Positions 49,801 to 61,800 of a stretch of 64,000 nucleotides of DNA are shown here, in pieces (position 1 is the first letter of the stretch; every line of letters starts with the position of its first letter). Under the pieces are notes generated by a model. That model was not told the DNA's origin. It made no database searches and saw only the letters and a program-made list of their open reading frames with translations. The position numbers and the translations under genes are program-made. Origin of the DNA: Centropus unirufus (Eukaryota; Chordata; Aves; Cuculiformes; Centropidae); assembly GCA_013397695.1 (NCBI GenBank), contig VYZI01000075.1:882229-946228 (forward strand), read 5' to 3'.

Positions 49801-52800
49801 GTCTTACCATTGTAGCATAGAGCCTGGTCTTAGGTTATTTACCCAAGTGAGAAGATATTCTGGTTAAGAGAGCAAAACTAAGTCATGAGTAGTACTTCAG
49901 TTCACTACAAACAATCTGATAAAATTTCAGCACTGCTCTGAAACATTAACATGCACAGTTGCTTTTGAATGTGTGACTATGTGTGAGCCACAGAAGGTAT
50001 GAACACTGGATTCTTAAGTGGGTTGTGAAAAATCATAATAAAAATGTTGTCAATAATACTGAGAGAAAAATACAGATAAAAGTCATCTGAAGAAAACCAT
50101 GAATCACTGCAGAAAGACAGTCATTTGACGGAAACAGAAAACAGCCAAAGTTTTAATGATTAACTATAGATGTCTTTAGTTATGTCTATGCTGTTACCAG
50201 TTTTACATTCTGCTTAGAGAACCCTGGCTCCTGCGACTCTGTCCACTCCCGTGTTGACTTCAACAAAATATTCCCTATTGGTGCCTCAGTGGAGACTGAG
50301 AAGACTTGGAAACACCTAGGAGGAAGCAAGATTTAACTGATAGTTTGAAGTCTACCATTATGTATGCTGTAGCTGAGACCAAGATCATAAATCACAGGCT
50401 GGACACTGGAAGATTCTTTTTTTTGGAAAGAAAAACAGGCTTTGCCCTCTTGCCTGAGCACTGTCTAAATTCCTAATGCTTGCCAAATCCAGTCCTCTGC
50501 TCTGAGGGGACAGTCCACCCTGTAACACATGCAGTAATCATATATTGCTTGGGGGGGTACTATATATTTCTGAATACTCTCTGTTTAAGGGAAAACAGTC
50601 AAATCATGGTTTCTCTAGTTTTCACCATCAAGTCATTTAACCTATGTATGGTCCAGAGCTGCTATTCTACTATTGCTATTAAATGACAAGTGTACTGTCT
50701 CTGGGCAATGGTGACCTGACAAATGTAACCTGCATTTCAGCTTCAGAACTCAGCAGTTCACCTCCTGACACCTGAGGCACAGGGGGAAAGAGACATTGCC
50801 CCGCTTTTGAAAACAAAAGCATTGTTTTACTAAAAAACATAAGGTGATGAGCTTAAATAAAATAAGCAAAATGATTGAGGCATTTGACTAGGGAAGGAAC
50901 TACATCCTCCGAATTGTTTATGTCCAATAAAAACTTTCGTATCATTTGTGATAGGAAAATCCTTGTCTTTCTTGGCTATGAGTGGGATAAAAATGCATGG
51001 GATCTATACCTCTTCCATTACAACTTTGCTGTGCTCTGCTACTGTAGTTATTCTTCCTATTCTTTCCTTTCTGTTGGTGCCTGAATTTAGTGGGTATTCC
51101 AGCCCTGAAAAATAATCTGGCTTTCCGTTTGCCTGTTGCATTTTTTTTCCCCTGGGGGAACCATGGTTATACACATATATATGCACAGAAAAGATTTCTC
51201 ATTATCTGACTTTAAATTCTGGAGCTCCTTCTCTAACACATAGAGCTTCACCTAAATTAAAACTAAGCAGGGACAAGGAAATTTGTGAAAACACTGAGAG
51301 GTAGCTGTTGGAGGAAAACATATCCACAGGGATGAGTATTGGCATGAAAGGTACTTATGAGAGAGGAGTATGGCTTATTATGCTTGAATTGTTGTATGTA
51401 AGCTCTTCAAGGAGTGTTTCTTTGTTTTGTGCAACACCTGTTAAAGTGAGATTGGTTTTTGGATATGCTACTGCAATATTGATATTAAAAGCCATTATTC
51501 CTTTGCAATTCCCATCTGAAAATGGAACTGGTTGTTACCTTCCTGAGAAGTGCATGAATGATTCTTCCCCACGGAGAGAATCAAACTTCCTTCCAGAAAT
51601 GTAGAGGGAAAGTAGTGGTTTGGGCGGGGGGATGCAGGGGGTGGCGTGGGCTGGGAAGAACATTTCAACCTGAATTTCTAAAGTTTGTGTCAAGTTGAAA
51701 AAAGAATAATTGTGATATTCACTAATATTAAAATGCTATATTTATCCATTTAAAACAATAATGAAACCCCCTTCTTCTGGAAGAAAGTCTAGTTTTTTAT
51801 TGAGGAATTTTTTTTGTCACCATAACTAAAAAGCAACCAGTTCAGTTGAAGTCCAGCAAAATTAATCTGTATTGTTCTTGCTACTGCACAGTAGTGTTTT
51901 GGATAAATTGTTTTCAAGATCTCTGTAAGTCTGAAACATACTTGTAAAAATTCTTTACTTCCCACTTGTCAGCGAGTGTGATTTTCTCCTTGCTGCCTTT
52001 GCCAAAATCATGAGTGACAGACTTTCCATACTCTCAATCCATACATGGGATTTCATATACTGGCTTTCTGCCTATTAGCATATGGCTGAAGTGACTTGAA
52101 ACTGGTTGGAGAAAAGAAGAGTTTTTTCAACTTGGAAAGAAATTGTGGTGTTACAATGAGGTCAGGGGTAGACCCAGTAGATGGAAGATTAGTATAGAGT
52201 TTATGTAAATAGACTGTTCTTACTAGAACACATATCCTGACATTCTAGAACCTGGCCTTGGAAAACAGTTGCAAAATAGAACTCTGGTACTTCAGACTGG
52301 GTAGCATCTAAATACTTAAAAAAAATAATAAACTCATGTTTAAATTTTCCCTCCTCAAAATGAGAGAATGGTTACTGGTATGTACAACTACATCTACAGT
52401 TAGTCGGAAAGATACAAGTGCTTAAAAGCGTAAGCATGGAAAAATGGCATGGTGAAAATATTTTTTAAAGTCATCAATAGTTTTAGTGCCTTGGAGTGGA
52501 AAGAACCCTAAGAGCATCTTCAAAGTTAAGCTAGCCAGTGTGCTCAAATAATAAATCAGCATGGTACCTATTTAAAGGACTTCAGCCATGGTGAACAGAA
52601 TTGGTGCTACCACACCGCTGACAAGTGCCAAACAGGGCAATAGTCCCACTGGTGAGAGAAACTGAAAACAGGTGAGCAAAACTGAAAGACCTTTTCCTTT
52701 CCTTTTCCTCCTCTCCAGCCCCCCACTTCTTGTTGGAAGCACAAATCATCTTAAGAGCTAATGGGGGCCCAGCAGCCTGGCAGCACCCTAAGAAGGATCA

Positions 52801-55800
52801 TAAAGGAGCCTAACCTAAATACATCTTAGGGGCCTTCTCATACTACAAAATATGCAAGACTTCCCTGTTAGTAATCAGTAATCCTTTGCCCAAGTCCATG
52901 GTCCAAAGAATAAACAAGCCTTTGAATTCTATGGAACATCACAGTTTAGTGGGTTATTCCTTAAATGCCATCTGCCTGACTTGCAAAGGCTGTTAAGAAT
53001 CTACCTGTGAGCTAACACGTCGCTCTAAATGACCAGCCAACACAGAAGACTCGGGCACCAAATGAGTCACTGGATTATTCCGTTGAGTGAACCCCATACT
53101 ACTACAGTTGGCCTGGCAGCTTTCAGATTGTACAGATGCAGCCTAAATCCTTGCCTATTTTACTGTACCTTTTGTAGGTTGGTGAATTGGGCAAAGCCAT
53201 AACGACTTCAGTAATGAAAAGTGATATTTGTGCAGCAATACACTGTGCAGAAGACTTCTACACACCTCTCCATGAAAATCTCAATTTAAGGGTTTAGACA
53301 GCTAAATTACTGTAAGTACACGCCTTACCTTTAGGGTGATGAGCCTTAAACGGTAATCGTCTGCTTGTATGACTCTGTTAACTGTGATTTCTATTCCTTC
53401 ATAGGTGACCTGTTCCTCTGGCCAATACTCGGTGCATTTCTGCGTGCGATATAGAATAAATCCAGTTAAGCAGATAGCAAGGGAAGTTCATTTTTACTCC
53501 TCTGAAACTGGATGTAGCACATGCATAGATGAATATGAATGAATGCTGTTTCTATAATAAGTACAAGTTTTCACTTTCTAAACAGGGATCACATTTCAGG
53601 TGATTTTTTCTGCATTCATAATAGCCTGATTGCATGATTAAAAATGCTCAAATCAAGTAATGACTAACCAATGCTTTTAAATACACACATCCTTATTTAC
53701 CTTTCTGCAACTGATGTGCATTTTAAAGGCTCATCAGAAGGGCCAGACACCATGTGACTGTGTTTTTAGATTAAGATAATAAATGACTAGTATGACATAT
53801 ACCAGCTACTAATATTTCTGTGGTGTGTATACACCGATATGGAAACACAAAATACATCTTTTTTTTTAATTTTCTTTTTCTTCAGAAAGCATTGACTAAT
53901 CATAAGACAACCATTTGCATAGTTTTTGTAGAAAATAATATGACTGGGGATTTTTTGGGTATTAGATTATGTACCAAAATTCACTTTAAATGGATACTGA
54001 GAATCTTCCAAACCTAAGAACTAAAACGAAGCAATAGCTGTGAGAGCTATTACACTACATTTGATTTTGTCAAAAAAAAAGAAAAAAAAAAAAGTGTCAC
54101 AGACGCAGCCAGCACAACCTGACATTTAGAGAAGGAGAAACCATAGTCCATTTGTAGATCTACATTGTGGTATTGATACAACACTAGAAATGAGTAGGTA
54201 AAAATTTACAAGCAGTCCTATCCTGGAAGGAGGACTGAAAAGGACAGGTTTCGTTGCATCAATATGCAAAGAAAGAGACAAGCGCTTCAATATGGTGCAT
54301 GAACTAGTTCATGGACAAGGAACGACATGAACAAGGCAGGATGTGAGAAAAAGGCTTCCTCGTGATAACAAAAGCAGCTCTCCCATTATCACAGGAGAAT
54401 GAGAATGAGCTATTGAGCAAAGCCAGTTAAAGGTGACACATGTACGTTTCCTCTTTTACATGGCTGTACACAGTCTTGAAGGAAGTCAGTCAGATCTTTT
54501 TGCTCCCCCCTCAAAAATTATTTCACTTCAGGAGGAAGACTAACAGCACAAAAGTATCTTGCAAAGTTACTGAGTCAAAATTTTTGCGTGGGTGAATCCG
54601 TGTTGTTCCATCTGCGCGGTGCATCACTTAATAACCCAGTGGGAATGTGGCCCACTGTGTCTCAGTGAAATTATTTACGCAGATTGCATTATTTCTTCCT
54701 CTCCTCTTAAAGTGGAGGATCCATTGTAAAAATCGTCAAGAACTCTAGCAGCTATCAATAGCACAGACGTTGCTCTGCTTAAAGGAGTGGAGTAAGAGTG
54801 CCCACTCACTTCTGTGGGCTGTCTGTCAGTTCAGATTTGATTTGACAGTGGGCTGAGATACAGAGCTTTTAATAGTCACATTAGCAAAGTCATTGCTCGG
54901 AGGAGGAGCACAAAGCCTCTGTTACTAGCATCATTGCCAAACAAAGGATTTGGTTTTGAATCTACGTACTTCTGAGCCCTGTTATTCATATATTAATATA
55001 TGCGTTATAGAAGAAAGGGAATGAATATAGGAGACATTTACATGAAAGGACTTACCCTGTATTTATAGCTGAGATTCCTGACACCATTTAATTTTTGACA
55101 CAAAAGGTATCAGAAAAGACTCAGCCGCTCTGTTATGATATGTAGGTTGGAGCAAGCTCCAGTTATACAGTGCATCTGCTTCCCAAGACTGATATGATGG
55201 GCGAAATACTTGGTCAGTGTGGATAAGAGGAAATTCAGGCATTAAGTTTATTCTACATTCCTGTTATACAACATTGCTATCAAAACTCTAGTGGAAGAAT
55301 TTATGACCAGATATGTCATTCAGGACCAGTATTTCCTCTGCATCAACTTCTTTAACACCTTATTTGCCATAAACTAGTAACTTTGTTTAATGAATAAGTT
55401 ACCACACTTCAGGGCTGTCCCTTGGATAGAGGCAGATCCGAGTTTGAAACATTAGGGCAAACAAAACATTCAGATCAACCACATACTGTACTTTGCATCA
55501 GTAATGCCTTGACAGTAATGTCCAATCAGTTGGTGGTAATAACTGACTCTTTTTAACGTGCAAAACATGATAACTCTGTGTCTGACTTTCTCAAATGTTT
55601 TTTTTCACTAAAATCCAAGGTTAAATTTATTTACTTCACAACTATGGAAAGTGAAAGGTTTGTGCACATGCATAATTATCGGCACTAAGCTTCCAGCTGC
55701 TATAACTCTGTATGTGATGGATGTATGACCATATTCTTAGGCTTCTTAAGTGTCTAAAGCTTCTTCTCCAAAGGAAAATTTCTCACCTAAATTACTAATG

Positions 55801-58800
55801 GATTCTCCAGGACAAGCTTTGACAAATACTGCTACTGTAGTTTAAGAAACACCATTTGGATCCCTCCACTACCCCTTGCTGCCAGTGGTGAGGTGGGATG
55901 CAGAGCCCAACATATGCTCAGACCATTTTCTCGCATCTTACACTGGCAGTAAAGGAAAACCTAAGCTCAGCTACCTGTCTGTGAACTGAATCCCAGGCAC
56001 GTGGTTCTTGCAAGTCTGCTATGGGGCAAATATTTCAGCAGGTAAGTAATGAACAGCTGGAGGGCAGCAGTATTTTAAACTGCAAACGAAAATCACATTA
56101 GGTGGATTAGCAGAAACACCATCACAATCTAATTTCTGGAAGTAGGCAGTGAATAGAAGACATTTGTTGGGAAGGACTTGGTTCAGGAAGATGAAATTGA
56201 CCTTGATAGCTTTATACTGTACCCTTAAATCAGCAAAGGAAGAGGATGAAGAAGGCGGATGTTGACAATTAGCTACCAGTCACTTCAAAGAAAAACTATA
56301 GATACATGCCCACTAAGAAAGGTTATAAAAAGGCTCTCTGTAAAGTTGCTCGTTCATTAATAAAGAAATTGCCTCAAAAGCCATTTTGTCGAGTCCGTCC
56401 TAACCATGACAGACATTAGCATTTTAATTTCAGTATTTCAAAAGCATTTCCTAGACACAGTGAGGAAAACTTCCTCCGTATCTAAGTCAGCTCTAGTTGT
56501 TGACTACTATAACCAGCCTCTTTCATAAGTCAGGGCCAGCTTTGATGACGTGGATATAGATATTGAACCATAATAAACGCAAGATAAAGCAGTACTAACT
56601 CTGATGATGAAAGATATTCAGACTTAGGAGATATGAGGTTTTGATTCCTTTAGAGAGAACTTGGAAGAGTACGTGCAAATAGAGCTGGGTTTGGAGAGGC
56701 TTCAGGTCAGCTGGGAGACCAAAAATGGCAAAACTAGCAGTAGGCTTAGCTAGACAATGAAACAAGACTTACTGTAAGAGTAAGTTACTGAACTTACTCT
56801 TACTGGACTGAAAAAGAAGCCCCCATCTTCTCTGAGCCTGAAGAGTTTAATGCTGGCTGTGATAGCTCAGGCCATTGAACCAAATTCTGTTTGCTGGCTT
56901 AAGACCTACACCAAAAACACACACTAGAGCACAGATAAAAGTACAGACTATACGTAACACCATTACCTCATTCATCTCTTCTATATTGGTAATCATGACA
57001 ATTATGGGAGAACGCTCCTGCCACACCATCCTCCAGAAATCACTGACAGTATTAACTATCGGTCCCTGAGTAGCAATATATACCTTTTCCTCTCCTCCGT
57101 ATCCCTGCCAACAAAACAACAAGAGAACAATTTTAACTGATATAACCGCCACGACCATAGCACCTTCAGTCTTTAAAACAGAAAGGTACCACTGGTTGGA
57201 ACAGTGACCTCGCGGTATCAGTTCTTCCCTCTCCTCCCCTCTCCTGAACATGTGTCCATGGACCAAAGGCAGAGTATGGACTCATGTAATTTCAGCAACT
57301 ACTGTCCAACAGCCTTAAGGTGGCTGGTCAAGAGCCATATTCAGGCTTGTTCTCCAGTGCCTTTTGTCAAGCCAGCTGACAGGCAATTTGCATCAAGTGC
57401 AGAAGTGTGTTTTTGTCTGGTACGAACCTGTACAATTGCACTTTGAGATAGGATTTTCAGTTCATACAAGCAGGAGAGAAGAGCAATCAGTCTAGCTAGG
57501 ATGCCTTTAAAAGCCAGTAGACATTGCAATCCAGTTTACATTAACAGTGTCTGACAGAGGCTGGGCAGAGACATTGGACCCTAGAGCTCTTACCCTGATG
57601 TAGTTGGCATTGATGTAAGAGCTAAGGGGGTCGTCCTGATCAGCTGAGGTAAGGCACACTCTGCTGTGAGGATCTGAAAGGTGTAAAGAGATAAGTAATA
57701 GTTTATCAGTTGCTCTGAGGAAAGAGAGAGACACAAATTTATTTCAAACAATGAAACATATGAATTCATGGCCATCATAAAATATGTAAGTAGCCTTGGA
57801 GAGTTCTCATGTTTAAATGATACCATAAAAAAGGGAAAGAGTGGTTGGGGTAATTTGGCCGTTTCTGATAGTTTTACCCACTTTCTGAAGCCGGCTTAAT
57901 TGTTCCTGTTGATGAGTCAGTGTCCCAGAGTGACCTTAGAAAAGCAGTTTTCTGCTCCAGGAAATTATTTCCCAATTTGTTAAGTCAACAGACCCATTTC
58001 TGGCTTGTAGGACTTCACAATATTGCTCATGAAATGACAGCAAACAGCTTTTCTCCCAAACCATAACTTACACATTACTTACACACAGGCAAGCCAGATG
58101 ACAGTAACTCTTTCCCTGTTTTGTCTTGCAGTGAACTGAACTCCAAGATGTGCTATTAACAAATAAAATGGTTCAAGGGAAATTAAAGAACATTAAGTCT
58201 CTTGAACTTAGAGTAAGTCTATTCAGTATTTGACTCCCCCTTCTTAGGGCTGTTTATGAGGCACTATTCTTGTTTTAATAAGACAGCAAATGAAAACACG
58301 GTGCCACCTGAGAAGCTCAGTCCAGTTCTGTCTGAAGTCAATGGGAGCTCTCCCACTGGTTTTAATGCAAGCTGACAGAGGCCCATGCTCCTCCACTTTC
58401 ACCAGTACTACATAGTTTGTTGACATCTTCCTGACAGAGGCCTCAGCAAACAGAAACAGTGTATATGACCAAAAGAATATTAAAAATAAACCATGGATGA
58501 CTTCTTCATAAAAAGTCCAGCCTGCTCAGAAGCCAGAGAAAAAATATTTAAAAAATAGTGTGATATTGGTTAAACGAAAGGACTTAACTCACAATAATTT
58601 CTTCTGTGCTACAAATACGGACTCAGCATGAAATGCTGCCCTCAGACAGAAATGATTCATGTTATCTATTATGTGAAAACAGCAGCGCAGTCCACAAAGT
58701 GACGATATTAACAAAGATACTGGTTTATAGCGCAGAAGTACCGAAAGCAGCGAGTTTCCCCTCCAATACCTTCCCCTTCTCCTCAACTTTGCTCACCTCT

Positions 58801-61800
58801 CCAGTGCTGGGCAGCCATCAAGATGAGATAAAATCTGCTTTTTAACCAGTAATGCTGATAGCCTGCCACATGTCACACCATTAAAAAGGTGACTGGTTAC
58901 CAGATGTTTATTCAAACGTCATTGGATTGGGTCGTTAGATCATATGCCTGAAGTTCCTTTGCCCAGATTTTACGCAGACATCCATGGAGTTTGCTGATGT
59001 TTGAGTGATGTCTACATAAATTTTCTGTCTTAAAAATAGCAATACTACTGTGTTCTCCATCCCACAGTGGAAGGGAAAAATAAAATGGATCTAAGAGTTA
59101 TCAACAGGTGCCACAGACTTAATCTTGAGCTTTTTTAATGTTCTTCAACAGCAGTAGAATTTGAGTTACTTTTAACTGTGGACTTTTTATTGTTTTATCT
59201 ATAAATGCTAAAATATTATTCAGAATATGCCTTTACCTTAGATTACAATACTTGGTTTGTGATTTTTCCGTTAAGGTAGCATTTATATTTGTTAAGATAT
59301 TATAGTATTATGAGAGAACAGTTTCAACCTTATTTTGTAAGAGGCTTATTAATGCATGGTTGAACATGTACTGTTTTCCCAAAAATGTAACCAAAGCTGA
59401 ATTGTATCTCTTAGAAATAGATAAACAAGAATGATTCCTTCTTTTAAAAAAAAAAACATAACAAGACTTTTATATAAAGCATTTGCAGTATGAATTACAA
59501 ATTTTCAGTGGAGGCATTTAAGCAAAATCAAATGATACTCTTAATGAAAATGTTTCTCCCGGAACAAAACCAGGGCACAGACCAGTTGAAGAAGATACCA
59601 TGCCTTAAAAAAAGCATTAGCAGTCTGTATCTATAAGAAACAAAATGATGTATCAGCTGTTTTTCCCGCAGTCTCTTCCATGGCCATTTTGTGTTGATAT
59701 CATAACTGACATTTTAGAGGAACTTGTTAAATTTAACTGAAGTGTTCTGCATAACGTAAAATGGTGAAGAAACAATAGAGTTACTTAGAAATTTAAGAAG
59801 TCTGTCTAGACATTACTCGAGAAAAGGATTTGAGGAGATTGATATTAATCATGCTCCAATATGTTACTGCCACCTCTGGAATTCTATAGCAAGATAATCC
59901 TTTTCCAGATATTCAAAAAGAGCTTCCAAACATCTTAGAAAATAGTTAACATTTCCTGGAAGATTATATAGGACTCATCCCCAGAAGCCTGCAAATGAAC
60001 AAATTCATAGTTATGAAATATCCAAATCAACCTACTTAGCGTGGCATTTTTCCCAAAACACTCTTCTGCCATCAAAAAACTATTTTCTAAGTTATTTTCC
60101 TCTCAACAGCAAAATTGAAGAATCTGTGAGAAACATTTACTACAAGAAAAATAAAAATAAGATGAATTACAGACAATTATCCTGTGTCTCACTTACTACA
60201 ATCAACTCTAGGACTGCAAGTAACTGATCATTATGTTAAATGATTGCTTACCTTTTAATGATAACTGGCTCGATTGCTTCTGGTGATGCAGCCAGTAAGG
60301 GAATTTCAGTTACTTTTGAAATTCACGTTCTGGGTTTGACTCCAGTTTGGTAATCAATCATTTGCTGTTCCCTGTGATAACCAGTTGTCTAAGCCTGCTT
60401 TACTGCATCTTGCTCAGCGGTTCCTGCCATTACTGCTTTCTGCCACTAGAACTTGAAGGGATGGTAGGCAACACAAAGCGACATTTGGCCAGCTCAGAAA
60501 TAAAAAAGTGAGTGAGTGGATGGTCAAAGCCTGCAAAACACCAAACACCGCCATCATGCCTCTGGTTTGCTCTCCTACATTGTGCGTGGGCGGTTTAGTG
60601 GGATCCTCAGCTCTGAAGCATAAGGTGGATGTTCAGCTCTCCTTGCCAGCCTCTTTACTGCCTGCACCAAGCCCTTCAAACTGGAGGTAGATGATGATGA
60701 AGAGTCAGCCCTCTTTCCTCAGCGATATCAAGCCACCCTTTGGTCACAGCCAAGGGCAAAGTTGCACAGAGGTTACTAGTTTTAAAATTAATTCAGAAAA
60801 AATATGCAGATCATAATGAGCTTGGAAGAAGCTTGTTAATCCTTGGATGCACAGACTCATAGAATCATCTAGATTGGAAAAGACCATTAAGATCATCGAG
60901 TCCAACTTGTAAATCTAAAACTATCAAGTCCCCCAAGTAAACCACGTCCTTACATGCCAAATCTACACACCTTTTAAATACCCCCGTGGATGTCTACTCA
61001 ACCACTTCCCTGGACAGACTTTTCCAGTGCCTGATTACCCTTTCAGTGAAGATATTTTTCCTACTACCCAACCTAATTATCCCATCTGGAACTTGAGACC
61101 ATTTCCTCTCAATTATATCAGTTGTTAATTGGGAGAAGAGACCAACATCCACCATGATACAACCTCCTCTCAGGTGTAAAGAGTGATAAGGTTTCCCCTC
61201 AGCTTCCTTTTCTCCAGGCTGAACAACCCCAGTTCCTTCAGCTGCTCCTCATAAAGCTTGTGCTCCAGATACTTGGCTACAACATTTTTCTTGTAGTTGA
61301 GGGGCCCAAGAGCAAACACAGGATTTCCAGATGTGTTCTCAGCAGTGTGGAGCAGAGGGGGTCAGTCACTTCCCTGGTCCTGCTGGCCACCTTATTCCTG
61401 ATACAAGATAGGATGTCATTGGCCTTCTTGGCCACCTGGGCACACTGCTGGCTCATATTCAGGGGGCTGGCAACCAGCAACCCCCGCTTTTTATCTCCTG
61501 AGCAGCTTTCTACCCGCTCTTTCCCAAGCCTGTAGCATTGCATGGGGCTGTTGTGGCCCAAGCATAGGATCTGGCACTTGATCTTGTTGAATCTCATACA
61601 ATTAGCCTCAGCCCATTGATCCAGCCTGTCCAGACCTGTCCGTAGAGCCTTCCTACCCTCCAGCAGATCAACACTTCCACCCAGCTTGGTGTTATTTGCA
61701 TGATAGAGTAGAAACTAGTTATCTTATCTAGGGATAACTTCCATATAGCTGAGATAAAACAAAAAAATTAACCCATGATTCTTACAAATATGTGCTAATG

